A DNA stretch of 64,000 nt from Pseudothermotoga sp. (GCA_003510135.1 DOKY01000034.1:12140-76139); one strand, 5' to 3'; counted from the stretch's first letter, positions 35,016-45,700 are shown. A program made the numbers and translations. The notes: generated from the sequence alone by a model not told the origin.

Positions 35016-35699
35016 TCACACCTCCTCAAGAGGATCGTTCAGAAAATACATAAGTCCCATGACGAGCAAGGCTGCGGTCTCAAACCTGAAGATCGTTTCT
35101 CCCAGGCTGAACAGCGTGTACTTCGAACGCAAAAAGACCAGTTCCGCGTCGGTGAAATCGCCCTCCGGACCAACGATGATGCTTTCGAAATGAGCCGCCT
35201 GCGAGATCGTGAGCCGTTCACCGGATTGATGGAGCACGAACGTTCTCGATGGTTCAACGGGAAGATCGAGATTGTCCAGGACCTGAAGTTTCGGAAAGTG
35301 ACACCGAGCACACTGTTTGGCCGCGTTTCGGATCACGAGGTTCAGCTTGTCCAGCTTGTCGACGTAAGATCTGCCCCTGTTTGGTTTGTAGACCACCAGC
35401 CTTGCCACACCGAGCTCAACGGCCTTTTCTAAGAGCCATCTGAGTCTTTCCCAGCGCTGTGAAGCTATGCACAGCGTCAGCGAAAGTATCTTCTCCTTCT
35501 TTACTTTAGACTCGATGAGTCTGGCGATCGATTCATCCTTGCCTATCTTCAGAACACGACAGCGATAGAGCTTTCCCTCTCCGTCCGTGACGAATATCTC
35601 CTGGTTCTCCTTGACTCTCACAACCTTCAGATGCTGTGTCTCATGCTCGTCTAAGATCACATCTTCCCCGTTCGGCCTTCCGTAAAAGAGGTGGGGCAA
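35016..35699 (-). CDS. rsmE: 16S rRNA (uracil-1498-N3)-methyltransferase RsmE
   Basis: A 227-residue SPOUT-class methyltransferase. The N-terminal PUA-like part (HLKVVRVKENQEIFVTDGEGKLYRC) precedes the knotted SAM site (SIIVGPEGDFTDAELVF and FSLGETIFRFETAALLVMG). It begins directly after the serS stop. Confidence 0.93.
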   Translation of the reverse strand: MPHLFYGRPNGEDVILDEHETQHLKVVRVKENQEIFVTDGEGKLYRCRVLKIGKDESIARLIESKVKKEKILSLTLCIASQRWERLRWLLEKAVELGVARLVVYKPNRGRSYVDKLDKLNLVIRNAAKQCARCHFPKLQVLDNLDLPVEPSRTFVLHQSGERLTISQAAHFESIIVGPEGDFTDAELVFLRSKYTLFSLGETIFRFETAALLVMGLMYFLNDPLEEV

Positions 35700-36974
35700 T
35701 CAGGGAATCACCTCACAACCCAGATAGGGTTGCAAAGCTTTTGGTACGTCTATTCTTCCATCGGGCCTTTGATAGTTCTCCACGATCGCCACAAGCGTTC
35801 TTCCAATCGCCACTCCAGAACCGTTGAGCGTGTGGACGTAGTCGAGCTTTCCATCTTTTCTTCTGTAGCGAATGTTTCCTCTTCTCGCCTGGAAATCCGC
35901 ATCGTTACTGCACGAAGATATCTCCTTATAGGCGTTGTAAGATGGCAACCAGACTTCCAGATCGTACGTCTTCGCCGCGCCGAAGCCCATGTCGCCCGTG
36001 CACAGCAACACCACCCTGTAGGGTAACTCGAGCCTTCGAAGCACCTCTTCCGCGTGGCGAACGAGTGTTTCAAGGTCTTCAAAAGATCGTTCCGGGCTTG
36101 TCAGCCACACGAGCTCGACCTTGTCGAACTGGTGTTGTCTTATCATGCCACGTACATCTTTACCGTAGCTGCCCGCCTCCCTCCTGTAACAAGGCGTGTA
36201 GGCCGTGTAGAGGAGCGGAAGCTGTTTTTCTTCAAGGATTTCGTTTGCTCTGAGCGCCACCAGTGGAACCTCCGCGGTGGGTATGAGGAACAGATCGTCC
36301 GAATCTATCCTGTACGCTTCCTCTTCGAACTTCGGAAGCTGTCCCGTGATGGTCATTGTGCTGCGTTTGACAAGGTGCGGCACCCAGACTTCGGTATAAC
36401 CGTGTTCCTTCGTGTGGAGATCGAGCATGAAGTTGATCAGCGCGCGTTCGAGCCTTGCAAACGCTGAATACATAACCGTGAAGCGTGAGCCGGAGAGCTT
36501 CGCCGCCCTGTCGAAATCCATCAAGCCGAGCTGTGGACCGAGGTCCCAGTGTGGCTTCGGTTCGAAATCGAACTTCCTCGGCTCGCCCCACCTTCTCACT
36601 TCAACGTTGTGCGTCTCGTCCGGTCCAACCGGGACAGACTCGTGCGGGATGTTTGGCACGTAGAGCATGAGTTTGTCGAGCTTCTCCTTCACCTCGTCGA
36701 GCTCTTTTTCGATGGCGTCTATGCGTTCGCCTACGCCCTTTGCTTCCGCCATCAATTGTGTTGCTTCCTGCTCGTCACCGCGCGCTTTCGCCTGCGCGAC
36801 GCGTTTGGAAAGGTTGTTCCTCTGTGCCCTGAGCTGGTTTATCTCGTTGGTCAGCTGCCTCACCTTAACGTCGAGAGAAACGATCTCATCGACGATACCG
36901 GTATCGTGGTTTCTGCTCTTCAAAGCGTTCTTCACTCTTTCGGGATTTTCCCTGAACAAACGTATGTCCAACAA
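35700..36974 (-). CDS. serS: Seryl-tRNA synthetase
   Basis: A 424-residue class II synthetase. The N-terminal 110 residues form the coiled-coil tRNA-binding arm (VRQLTNEINQLRAQRNNLSKRV). Catalytic motifs are TAEVPL, YRREAGSYGKDVRGMIRQHQF (motif 2) and LNGSGVAIGRTLVAIVENYQ (motif 3). It is part of a long minus-strand run with envelope genes upstream. Confidence 0.97.
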   Translation of the reverse strand: MLDIRLFRENPERVKNALKSRNHDTGIVDEIVSLDVKVRQLTNEINQLRAQRNNLSKRVAQAKARGDEQEATQLMAEAKGVGERIDAIEKELDEVKEKLDKLMLYVPNIPHESVPVGPDETHNVEVRRWGEPRKFDFEPKPHWDLGPQLGLMDFDRAAKLSGSRFTVMYSAFARLERALINFMLDLHTKEHGYTEVWVPHLVKRSTMTITGQLPKFEEEAYRIDSDDLFLIPTAEVPLVALRANEILEEKQLPLLYTAYTPCYRREAGSYGKDVRGMIRQHQFDKVELVWLTSPERSFEDLETLVRHAEEVLRRLELPYRVVLLCTGDMGFGAAKTYDLEVWLPSYNAYKEISSCSNDADFQARRGNIRYRRKDGKLDYVHTLNGSGVAIGRTLVAIVENYQRPDGRIDVPKALQPYLGCEVIP

Positions 36975-36980
36975 GCTCCA

Positions 36981-37604
36981 TCACTCCTCCACAACGAGTT
37001 CCACCTTCGCGTTCGTGGCGGTCATCTCATCGTTCGCCGTTTTGATCTCCACCGCATCTGCCCACATCTTCAGGTTCTTTTCATGGTCCACGAGGACCAC
37101 CGAACCCGTCAGTTTGATGAGACCAAGATTTCTATCGTACAGGAGCGCGTTCGCTGAAGCTTCGATGTTGCCCTTGATCACGCGGACAGACTCGTTCGTC
37201 TGAAACACGTCCCTGTCCAGATCGATGGACAGCTTCTCCGCGAACAGCTGCACCTCATCGGAACTTTCCTCATCTGTAATCTTTGCCTGAACGTTACCCG
37301 TCAGTGTACCTGTTTTGGTCTTCAAATCGTATTTCAGGTTCGTGGCCGTTGCCTGGCCGCTCTCGAACTCGATGAAGGTTGACGTTGCGTCGATCAATCT
37401 CCATTCGTTCTGCAACTTGGTCACAAGCATGGACTGGCAGGAGAGCATCAGATTGTCTTCCTCGACACGGACTTTCACGTTCCCCTCGTAGTAGGCCCTG
37501 TCTTTCTCCGGCTTGACGTAGTTCGACACGATGTGCACAGTCTTGGCAAAACTCGTGATGAACAGACACAGAAGCAGAACGATCGAAAGATTTTTCTTCA
37601 TCAT
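36981..37604 (-). CDS. LptA/OstA-like periplasmic protein
   Basis: A 207-residue exported protein (KNLSIVLLLCLFITSFA signal). The body is repeated beta-strands with AYYEGNVKVRVEEDNLML, GTLTGNVQAKIT and IKLTGSVVLVDHEKNLKMWA, the LptA/OstA beta-jellyroll pattern. In Proteobacteria LptA carries LPS to the outer membrane. Thermotogales are not known to make LPS, so it may move another lipid to the toga. It lies right after the Omp-alpha-like gene. Confidence 0.78.
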   Translation of the reverse strand: MMKKNLSIVLLLCLFITSFAKTVHIVSNYVKPEKDRAYYEGNVKVRVEEDNLMLSCQSMLVTKLQNEWRLIDATSTFIEFESGQATATNLKYDLKTKTGTLTGNVQAKITDEESSDEVQLFAEKLSIDLDRDVFQTNESVRVIKGNIEASANALLYDRNLGLIKLTGSVVLVDHEKNLKMWADAVEIKTANDEMTATNAKVELVVEE

Positions 37605-37607
37605 CTC

Positions 37608-38759
37608 TCACTTTCCTCCCAGACCGAGGATGAGCGCGAGCAATCCGACAGCGATCCCCGCAGCTCCCACTATGTAAGCCATGTTCAGGTTGGACTCCAG
37701 ACTCTTGTTCTTCGCCTCGAGTTCCTCTATTCTCCTCTGCAATCTCGACACATCTAAGGAAGCAAGATTGCTTTCCAGATTCCTCAAATCTTGTTCTATC
37801 TTCGAGGCTTTCTCGGCCAAACCATCGACCTGATCCTTCAGTTCCTGAATCTGTTGTTTCGATGCGAAGCTCTCGAGCGTGGTCAATCTCTTTTGAAGGT
37901 CCTGAATCTGCAGTTTCAGTCTGCCGGCTTCTTCCACCCTGTCGGCAAGCTCTTTTTTCTGCAAAGCGAGCTCGTTCTGGAGGCTCTTGAGCGTGACGTT
38001 CAATCTGTCTTCTGAGGACGATACCTTCTGATCGATCAAACCGCTGAACGCGGCGAGCTCGTTCTTCGTCGAATCTTTGAAGCTTGCCAGTTCTGCAGAC
38101 GTCTGGTCCAGCTTCCTGGCGAGCGATTCCACAGAGTTCTTCAGTGTGGAAAGTTGTTGCGACAGGTTCAGGATCTGGTTCCTGATGCTCAGCTGTTCGT
38201 TCAAAACGTTGTCGAGGTCACTCTGCTGCGTTTGCACCTGTCTGAACAATTCCGAATTCAGCTTTTCGACAGCGTCGAGCCTTGCCGTCAGAGCATCGAT
38301 TTTGGCGAGCTGCTCTTCTTGAGATTTGATGTAATCCAGCAGCTGCTTTTGAATCTGGGCGAAGAGTTCTTGAGAGAGCTTGTCCAGCTGGCTCTGGAAG
38401 TTCACCGTGGCGGTCTCGAGTTCCCTCAATCTTTGATCGTAAGTCCTGTAGGCGGCTTCGATACCAGACATCTTCGCGGAAACTTCCTTTTGAGACTCCG
38501 CGAGCACCGAGAAGTTTTTCGAAAGCTCGTCCAGCTGAAAGTTCTTGATCGTTCTGTATATGTACTGCGCGATATCGAATCGGGTGGTCAGGAGTCCTCC
38601 TCTGAAGTTACCGTTCTCGTCCAGTTCCATGATCTTGTTTTCCACGACGAACGAAACGGGTGTGTAGATGTCCAAAACTGGAGAGACGTCCTTGATGTCC
38701 ACCTGGGCGATCGATGAGGAAGCGATCAGAAAAACTACCAGTATGGTCATCCTCTTCAC
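37608..38759 (-). CDS. Omp-alpha-like periplasmic rod protein (SLH domain, coiled coil, C-terminal anchor)
   Basis: A 383-residue protein. After a signal peptide (MTILVVFLIASSSIAQ) comes an SLH-like domain (VDIKDVSPVLDIYTPVSFVV, LTTRFDIAQYIYRTI), then some 250 residues of coiled coil (about 85-350) and a C-terminal membrane helix (YIVGAAGIAVGLLALILGLG). This is the layout of T. maritima Omp-alpha, the rod thought to span the wide periplasm between cell wall and toga. GTG 38759 follows GGAGGTGATT; an in-frame GTG at 38768 inside the PEGA gene is the alternative. Confidence 0.88.
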   Translation of the reverse strand: MKRMTILVVFLIASSSIAQVDIKDVSPVLDIYTPVSFVVENKIMELDENGNFRGGLLTTRFDIAQYIYRTIKNFQLDELSKNFSVLAESQKEVSAKMSGIEAAYRTYDQRLRELETATVNFQSQLDKLSQELFAQIQKQLLDYIKSQEEQLAKIDALTARLDAVEKLNSELFRQVQTQQSDLDNVLNEQLSIRNQILNLSQQLSTLKNSVESLARKLDQTSAELASFKDSTKNELAAFSGLIDQKVSSSEDRLNVTLKSLQNELALQKKELADRVEEAGRLKLQIQDLQKRLTTLESFASKQQIQELKDQVDGLAEKASKIEQDLRNLESNLASLDVSRLQRRIEELEAKNKSLESNLNMAYIVGAAGIAVGLLALILGLGGK

Positions 38760-38760
38760 T

Positions 38761-40170
38761 TCAATCACCTCCCACTCTGACGTAGCTCACCTTTGCTGGT
38801 TCGACAATCACGTCCTTTTCCCAGCCCGTAACGCTCACCCTCAAAACGCTCGGTTTCACTGGATAGAATAACACAGGAGAAAGGCCCACGAATTCCGAGT
38901 TCACAAAGCATTCCTCAACGCTGTCGCTGAAGATGCACAGATAGCCCAGTTCCTCCGGAAAGAAGCTGTACAATCTTCCCGCCTGGAACTCGAGCGTTCT
39001 TTCTTTCTCGTTCATCCTGATGGTGTGGAACCCTTCAGGAAGATAGATCAGCGACGGGGGTCTGTAAACGATTCCTTCCACCGTGTAGAGTGTGTTTCTA
39101 TCTCCCAGCAGAAGAACGGTGGCGACATCGAAGTTCACTTCGATCTGTCTGTCTTTCGAAAGGTCCACCAGTCCCATCCATTGCTTTTCTCCCCATCTGG
39201 CTTCGACCAGATGGACCGTCTGGACGAGTCGTACACTCGTCGAGCCCCTTCCGACGCTCTTTCCATCGACGAAGATGATGGCCTCTTTCGGTGCGATCAC
39301 GTCGAGTCGAAGGACCATCGGTTCGAGTGAAACGAACAGAAAGTTCTGACCTTGTTTGAGATCGAGCTCTATCGTCTTTTCCTCGTATCCCACAGCCTTC
39401 ACAACGACCCTGCTCTTTTTGAGCGGAAGGTCGGTGAATATGGCAGGTTGTCTCTGTCTGAGACCTTCAACTTCCACCACCGCGTGGGGAGGGCTCGCCT
39501 GAACGAGCAGTTTCGCGCTGGGCTCGAGAAAGAATTCGAAATGCTGAAGATCGTGGTCTGAAACGCGGATGGTTTGAGACAGTGATAGAAAGTCAGCCGC
39601 CTCCAGCCTCACCTCGTGTTCACCAATTGTGAGTCTCAGATCGATTGGAGTTTCACCCACAAACGTTCCATCCACCCAGAGCTTCGCGGACGGTTTCGAT
39701 GTTATCCGCACAGCTGGGGTGCTGAAAAGTTCGAAATGAAACTTTCTCCGTTCGTGCGGTTGGAGCGACACAGACCGATTGATCCTGCAAAATCCTTCTT
39801 TGTAAACAACGATCTCGTATTCTCCCGGTTCCAGATCCACCTCGAGCGGGGTTTGGCCCACCAGCTTTCTGTTGATCCACACCGAGGCACCATCCGGTGT
39901 GGTGCTGATTTGCAAATTTGCAGACGCGATCAGGGCAACGAAGTAAGTCTTCTCTGGATCTTCGAGATAGACTGACCTGGTTAGATAACCCGGTTTCACA
40001 AGCGTCAGCGTCGCGGGAAGGCTCACGTCGATCTGCGCCACGCCGTTTCTGTCAGTAACGGCCAGAAGGACCGAGCCGAGCCTCACCTCGACGTTCGGAA
40101 CGTTGGTCATCAGAGTGACCGCAAGACAGAGCTGAGAAACGAACAACAACAGAATCAATGACTTCTGCAC
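38761..40170 (-). CDS. Exported PEGA-repeat protein
   Basis: A 469-residue secreted protein (SLILLLFVSQLCLA signal) made of about five PEGA repeats, each with a short strand, a W/V-DG-x-x-GxTP-type turn and a 'GxYEVxVxxxGY' end: LQISTTPDGASVWINRKLVG, VRITSKPSAKLWVDGTFVG, IFVDGKSVGRGS. PEGA domains are surface or peptidoglycan-associated structural modules. Directly upstream of the Omp-alpha-like gene, it probably belongs to the envelope system. Confidence 0.85.
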   Translation of the reverse strand: MQKSLILLLFVSQLCLAVTLMTNVPNVEVRLGSVLLAVTDRNGVAQIDVSLPATLTLVKPGYLTRSVYLEDPEKTYFVALIASANLQISTTPDGASVWINRKLVGQTPLEVDLEPGEYEIVVYKEGFCRINRSVSLQPHERRKFHFELFSTPAVRITSKPSAKLWVDGTFVGETPIDLRLTIGEHEVRLEAADFLSLSQTIRVSDHDLQHFEFFLEPSAKLLVQASPPHAVVEVEGLRQRQPAIFTDLPLKKSRVVVKAVGYEEKTIELDLKQGQNFLFVSLEPMVLRLDVIAPKEAIIFVDGKSVGRGSTSVRLVQTVHLVEARWGEKQWMGLVDLSKDRQIEVNFDVATVLLLGDRNTLYTVEGIVYRPPSLIYLPEGFHTIRMNEKERTLEFQAGRLYSFFPEELGYLCIFSDSVEECFVNSEFVGLSPVLFYPVKPSVLRVSVTGWEKDVIVEPAKVSYVRVGGD

Positions 40171-40580
40171 TTTTCCATCTCTTCCTTGAGTTTTTCGAGC
40201 AGTTTGAGCAGCTCTTTTGATCTGTGCTCGCCCATGTTTTCGAGGACCCTTCCGATGAACTCGACTCGCCTTTCTATGACGCTTTCGATGATCTTCTTTC
40301 CTTTTTCACTGACTGAGAGCATGTAAACTCTCTTGTCGATTCCGCGTTTTCTTTCCACGTAACCTGCGGCTTCCAGTCTCTTGGCGATCCCGCTCAGCGT
40401 GCTCTTCGCAATGCCCAGAGACTGACTCAAATCGACCATCTTCATGGGGCCTTTGAAATAAAGCCTCTGCAAAAGATCGAACTGTGCGGTCGTGATGGCA
40501 TAGTCTTTGAGCACGAGCCTGCCTTCGACCTTAACGGTGAAGCAGATCTCTCTGAGCAGTTTTTCAACCTCTCTCTTCAA
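40155..40580 (-). CDS. MarR-family transcription regulator
   Basis: A 141-residue winged-helix dimer protein: TAQFDLLQRLYFKGPMKMVDLSQSL, IAKSTLSGIAKRLEAAGYVER (recognition helix), GIDKRVYMLSVSEKGKKI (wing). It overlaps the PEGA gene end by 16 bases and the rsmI stop by 4, so it may govern the envelope genes downstream. Confidence 0.88.
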   Translation of the reverse strand: MKREVEKLLREICFTVKVEGRLVLKDYAITTAQFDLLQRLYFKGPMKMVDLSQSLGIAKSTLSGIAKRLEAAGYVERKRGIDKRVYMLSVSEKGKKIIESVIERRVEFIGRVLENMGEHRSKELLKLLEKLKEEMEKCRSH

Positions 40581-41257
40581 GATTCTTCCCTCCCCTTGAG
40601 GTTCAGAGCGATCGTTATCTCACCCTTCGTGTCTTTGAAAAGTTCCAGAGCTTCGCTCACTCTGCCTCGATAGAGCTGCTGAAACATCTTCGTCATCTCT
40701 CTTCCAACGAAGATCTCACAGTCTCCGAAGATCTCCAGCACGTCCTTCAGTGTTGCCTGTATTCTGATCGCTGATTCGAAGAAGACCAGAACGAGCTTTT
40801 TTCCTTTCATCTCTCTCAAAAACTTTCTTCTCTTCTTGCCGCGAGGAAGAAAACCTGTAAAGAACACACGAGAAGTGTCGAAACCACAGAGCGCCATCGC
40901 GCAGGTGAGTGCGCTGGGACCGGGCATTATGTCAAGTTCGATGCCCTTTCTCCAGCACGCGTCCACCAGATGTCCTCCCGGATCGGCGACTGAGGGCATG
41001 CCCGAATCTGTCACCAGGCACACCTTTTTTCCTTCGTTGAGGAGCTTGAGGATCGAAGGTATGCTCTTGGTCTGGTTGTGAACACCGTAGGAGAGAACCT
41101 GTTTGTTCTCTATCCTGTAAAATTTGAGCAGCTTCAAGGTTCTTCTTGTGTCCTCGGCCAAGATGACGTCCGCCTCTCTCAAGGTTTTTATGGCCCTTAT
41201 CGTTATGTCAAGCATGTTGCCTATGGGGGTGCCGACGATCGTCAACTTACCGGGCAA
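40577..41257 (-). CDS. rsmI: 16S rRNA (cytidine-1402-2'-O)-methyltransferase RsmI
   Basis: A 226-residue tetrapyrrole-methylase-fold enzyme: KLTIVGTPIGNMLDITIRAI, ILAEDTRRTLKLL, VCLVTDSGMPSVADPG, MPGPSALTCAMALCGF. The small C-terminal extra domain of some homologues is absent or reduced. TTG 41257 lies 8 bases after GGGAGGG and overlaps the lipoate ligase gene by 16 bases. Confidence 0.93.
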   Translation of the reverse strand: MPGKLTIVGTPIGNMLDITIRAIKTLREADVILAEDTRRTLKLLKFYRIENKQVLSYGVHNQTKSIPSILKLLNEGKKVCLVTDSGMPSVADPGGHLVDACWRKGIELDIMPGPSALTCAMALCGFDTSRVFFTGFLPRGKKRRKFLREMKGKKLVLVFFESAIRIQATLKDVLEIFGDCEIFVGREMTKMFQQLYRGRVSEALELFKDTKGEITIALNLKGREES

Positions 41258-41979
41258 ACGAACTGACCCTCCCTTTCGTAGACTCTTGTCAAAAGCTCAC
41301 AGTTGAGCGTGAAATGCTCGACGGGTCCAAACAGCTGGCCGAAAGATTCGATTAAACTCCCCGAAAGACTTTCCACAGCCACATCTTTCACTTCCTCCAG
41401 ACCGACGAAACTGTCCCTCAGGCTGGCAGGATCCAGCTTCAAGCATCTTGCGTACTCTTCAACGTGTGTCCTGAGAAGTATTGAACCATGCTCGAGCACG
41501 AAGTCCTTCGTCCTCATCTGGGCGCTCCCCACCAGCTTCTTTCCGTTCAGCGTGATTTCGTACATGGACGCCGATTCGAAACACGCAGGACTCCTGATGA
41601 TCGGTTTCTTTCGAAGTTCCATTTCGACGGGCAAATCGAGTTTTCGCAAAGCTGAGAAGATTGTTTCGCTGATCGTTCTATGGAAATCTTCGAGACTTTT
41701 CTTTGCAAGCTCGTGTGAGCCCGGCACCATGAACGCGTAAGTGAGCTCGTCCCAGTGAAGCACCGCCCTGCCACCTGTTGGTCTGACGACGCACTCGATG
41801 CCCGCTTCTTTCATGTACTCTATGTTCAACTCGATCCGTCTTTGATGCTTCCCAACAGACAGTGTCGGCCTCGCCCAGCTGTACAGCCTGAGCAGAGGCT
41901 GGTTCACTGACTCCGCGAGAACCACATCTAACGCCATGTTCGTCTTCCCGGGAAAGTTCCAGGTTTTCAGCAGAAACAT
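41242..41979 (-). CDS. Lipoate-protein ligase A / LipM-like protein
   Basis: A 245-residue BPL/LplA-fold protein. CVVRPTGGRAVLHWDELTYAFMVP is the family's lipoate-binding motif, and LNGKKLVGSAQMRTKDFVLEHGSIL holds the conserved Lys. It attaches lipoate or octanoate to 2-oxoacid dehydrogenase or glycine cleavage H proteins. Ligase versus octanoyltransferase cannot be settled from the sequence alone. Confidence 0.85.
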   Translation of the reverse strand: MFLLKTWNFPGKTNMALDVVLAESVNQPLLRLYSWARPTLSVGKHQRRIELNIEYMKEAGIECVVRPTGGRAVLHWDELTYAFMVPGSHELAKKSLEDFHRTISETIFSALRKLDLPVEMELRKKPIIRSPACFESASMYEITLNGKKLVGSAQMRTKDFVLEHGSILLRTHVEEYARCLKLDPASLRDSFVGLEEVKDVAVESLSGSLIESFGQLFGPVEHFTLNCELLTRVYEREGQFVCPVS

Positions 41980-41988
41980 TTCATTCCC

Positions 41989-42687
41989 TCACAGCGGACG
42001 CTTCATGATCTTTTTCGTATCCCTCGGATAGGTTTTTTCCGTCGGTGCGAATTTTCTGAACTTCAAAAGTGCCCTTCTTTCGCCACCCGAGAGTTTGTAC
42101 TCGACGCTCTCTTCGAGTTGAACCTTCAAAATCTCAGCAGCCCTCCTCGCTTGCGTCATCTCTTCGGGCCAGTTCGGACCTTTGTAGAGAAGCAACAGTC
42201 CGTTGACCCTGCAGAACGGCGCGCAGAGTTCCAGAAGAACCCTCAAGGATGCTACGGCGCGCGCCGTGACGTAATCGAAGCTCTCTCTGTAACGATCGGC
42301 GAGGTTTTCTATCCTCTCACAGACCACCTCGACGTTTTTCAGTCCGAGTTTTTCGATCGTGTTCGAAAGCCACACTGTCTTCTTTTTCGAAGAATCGACC
42401 AAAACGCTCGCTACTGGATACACTATCGAGAGTACCACACCAGGAACTCCTCCACCGGTCCCAACGTCCAGCAATTTACCCTCGAGTGATTCGATGGGCA
42501 GGAGAACGTCGACAACGTGTTTGTGAACCGCAGATTCAAAATCTTCGATACCCGACACGTTGACAGGTGCGCTGATCAGCAACGAAAGATAGCGAGCGAT
42601 CAGCTCGTTTTTCTGCTCGTTCAGATCAATACCATAGCTCTTCAAAATTTCTCGAACCTTTCCACAGTAAGCGTTTTCAACGTTCAT
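41989..42687 (-). CDS. rsmG: 16S rRNA (guanine-527-N7)-methyltransferase RsmG
   Basis: A 232-residue Rossmann methyltransferase of the GidB family. GKLLDVGTGGGVPGVVLSIVYP is the SAM loop, SVLVDSSKKKTVWLSNTIEKL follows, and YVTARAVASLRVLLELCAPF is the family motif. It modifies 16S rRNA near the decoding centre. It lies 9 bases upstream of the lipoate ligase gene. Confidence 0.95.
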   Translation of the reverse strand: MNVENAYCGKVREILKSYGIDLNEQKNELIARYLSLLISAPVNVSGIEDFESAVHKHVVDVLLPIESLEGKLLDVGTGGGVPGVVLSIVYPVASVLVDSSKKKTVWLSNTIEKLGLKNVEVVCERIENLADRYRESFDYVTARAVASLRVLLELCAPFCRVNGLLLLYKGPNWPEEMTQARRAAEILKVQLEESVEYKLSGGERRALLKFRKFAPTEKTYPRDTKKIMKRPL

Positions 42688-42761
42688 CCGTTCAGCAAAA
42701 AATTCGCCACCCCAAACAGGGCAAACTTCTTCGTCTTCCTCGAAAACTATTGTACAGGTTT

Positions 42762-45700
42762 TCAGAACAGGCTGATCTGTTCTTTCTCGGGCAGGCCCTC
42801 GAGCTCAACGTACTTTTTGAAGGTGTCCAAGTGCGATTTGTTGAGCTTCGTTCTTTTCAGAATATCTTCGAGGGAGGTGAAGGGTTTTTCGTTTCTCGCA
42901 CGAATTATGGACTCTGCAACGTTGTCCCCGAGGTTTGGAAGCTTGTTGAAAGGTATGCGCAGCTTTTTTCCCTCGATGACGAAGAGTTTCGCGTGGGATT
43001 TGTTTATGTTCGGTGGCAGGAAAGAGAAACCGCGTGCGAACATTTCGAGCATGACTTCGAGCGTTGTCTCAGCTGCTCTGTCCCGCACGTCTTTTTCTCC
43101 AACAGTGAGCAGTTCTGCGAGCTTCTTTTTGACCATATCAGGACCGTACAGGGCTGCCTCGATGTCGAACTCATCACCTTTCAGCGTGAAGAATGCTGCG
43201 TAGAACGCCAGAGGATGATGGACCTTGAAATACGCGATCCTGAAGGCCATGCTCACGTAAGCGGCGGCGTGTGCTTTCGGGAACAGATACTTTATGCGCT
43301 TGCACGATTCGATGTACCATTCCGGTACGTTCAGATCACGCATGAGTTTTTCGTCTTCCTCGCTCAGGCCTTTACCTTTTCTGACGTTCTCCATGATCTT
43401 GAAGGCCCTCGAGGCGTTCATACCCATCTTCATCAGATAGTTCATGATGTCGTCCCTGCAGGCGATGACCTGAGAGAGCGTGGCTTTGCCCTGTTCTATC
43501 CAGTCTCGCGCGTTGTTGAGCCAGACGTCCGTACCGTGTGAAAGACCCGAGATCCTCACAAGATCCGCGAAAGTCCTGGGCCTCGTTTCTGTCAGCATGC
43601 TCCTGACGAACTGCGTTCCGAACTCTGGAATACCCAGAGTCCCCACGTCGGTCCTGTTTTCGAGGTCCTGCGGTTTGACACCGAGTGGTTCCAGGCTCGA
43701 GAAGATCTTCAACGTTTCCTCATCGTCCATCGGCACGGTCATCGGGTCTATGCCCGTCAGATCTTTGAGGATCTTGACGAATGTGGGATCATCGTGTCCG
43801 AGCGCATCTATTTTCACCAGATCGTCGTGGATGGATTCGTAATCGAAATGTGTTGTGAAGACCCTGGCTTCTTTCGTGTTCGCCGGGTACTGAACGGGAG
43901 TGAAATCGTACACCTCGAACTCCTTCGGTATGATCATGAGCCCGCCTGGATGCTGACCCGTAGTCCTCTTCACACCGGTGATGGCTGCAACGAGTCTTTC
44001 GATCTCGGCCTTTCTCACCTTTCTTCCAAGTTTCTCCTCGTACGCTCTCACAAAACCATAAGCCGTCCTTGAGGCTATGGTGTTTATCGTTCCCGCTCTG
44101 TAAACGTAATCTTTGCCGAAGAGTTCTTCAACGAACCTGTGCGCCTCTTCCTGATAATCTCCGGAGAAGTTCAAGTCTATATCCGGTACCTTATCTCCCT
44201 CAAAGCCCATGAAGGTTTCGAAGGGGATATCCTGACCGTTGCGTTCCAGCAAGTGGCCACATCTCGGACAATTCTTCTTCGGCAAATCGAACCCGGAACC
44301 GTAACGTCCAGACTCATCGAACTCGATGTAGTGACACTCCTTGCAGTAGTAATGCGGTGGCAGGGGGTTCACTTCCGTTATACCCAGCAGGTGCGCCACG
44401 AGGGAGGAGCCAACCGAGCCTCGCGAGCCGACCACGTAGCCGTCCGCCAGGGACCTGTCAACCATCTTCTTCGCGATCAAATACAGCACCGCGTAACCGT
44501 GGTTTATGATCGCGTCGAGTTCCTTCTCGATTCTCTTCTGAACCGGCTCCGGCAGCGGGTCGCCGTAAACTTCGATCGCTCTCTGCATGGTCATTCTTCT
44601 TATCTGTTCCTCAGCTCCCTCGATCTTCGGAGTGTGGAGCTTTCTCTCGAGTGGCATGATGAAATCAATGCTCTCTGCAATCTGATTCGGATGGTTGATC
44701 ACCACTTCGCGCGCTTTCTGTTCGTCCTCGAGTATTTCCATGGCCGCTTCGATCATTTCTTCCGTCGTTCTGAGGTAGGCCTTCGGCTGATCTGGGATCG
44801 TTTCGCTCTGTGGCGCCATGAGCACCTTTCTGATCTTTTCGTCCTCCGGATTCAGAAAGTGCACGTCTCCAGTCATCACGACGGGTATCTTCAGTTTCTC
44901 TCCGATCTCGTAGAGTTTCCTGTAGATCTGCTTGAGCCTTTCGCGCGAGATCCCAAGCTCGTTGTAAGTCGGAACGAGATCCAGAGGCATGATCTCTATA
45001 AAATCGTAGAAGGACGCGGTCTCTTCTATCTCTTCCTCGTTCGCGCCGGCCAGAATCTCCTGAACGAGTTCTCCCGCCACGCACGCACTTCCAATCAACA
45101 AGCCCGAGCGCATCGTCTGAAGTTCACTTTTGGGTATGCGGGGCACGCTGTGGAAGTACTTCACATGCGCGTTTGAAACGAGCCTGTACAGGTTCTTCAA
45201 ACCTTCCCTGTTCTGAACGAGGATCGTGGCGTGGAAAGGTTTGGACTGGGTGACGAGAGATTCCTTGTGTACCGATTCGACCTTTCTGAAACTCGTCACA
45301 CTTTTCTCCTTGAGGATCTTCAAGAGTTCCACAAACACCTTCGCCGTCACCTTTGCGTCCTCGAGCGCCCTGTGGTGTTTGAAAGAACCAACCTTGAAGT
45401 GCGAAACGAGCTTCTCGAGGTTGTAGCTCGAGAGTCGAACGAGCCTCTTCGCCAGGGCGAGCGTGTCTATGACAGGTATGTTCCAGTCGATGTTGCAAAC
45501 CTTCCTGGCATAGTGTCTGAGAAATCTGTAATCGAAGTTCGCGTTGTGGGCGACAAGAACGCTGTTTTCACAGAACTTCAAGAATTCTGGCAGAACCTCT
45601 TCTATGCCGGGCTGGTCTTCAAGCATCTCGTCGGTGATGCTGGTGAATTGAACGGTGAAAGGATCGAGTTTCTCCTTCGGTTTCACGAGACTGTGGAACT

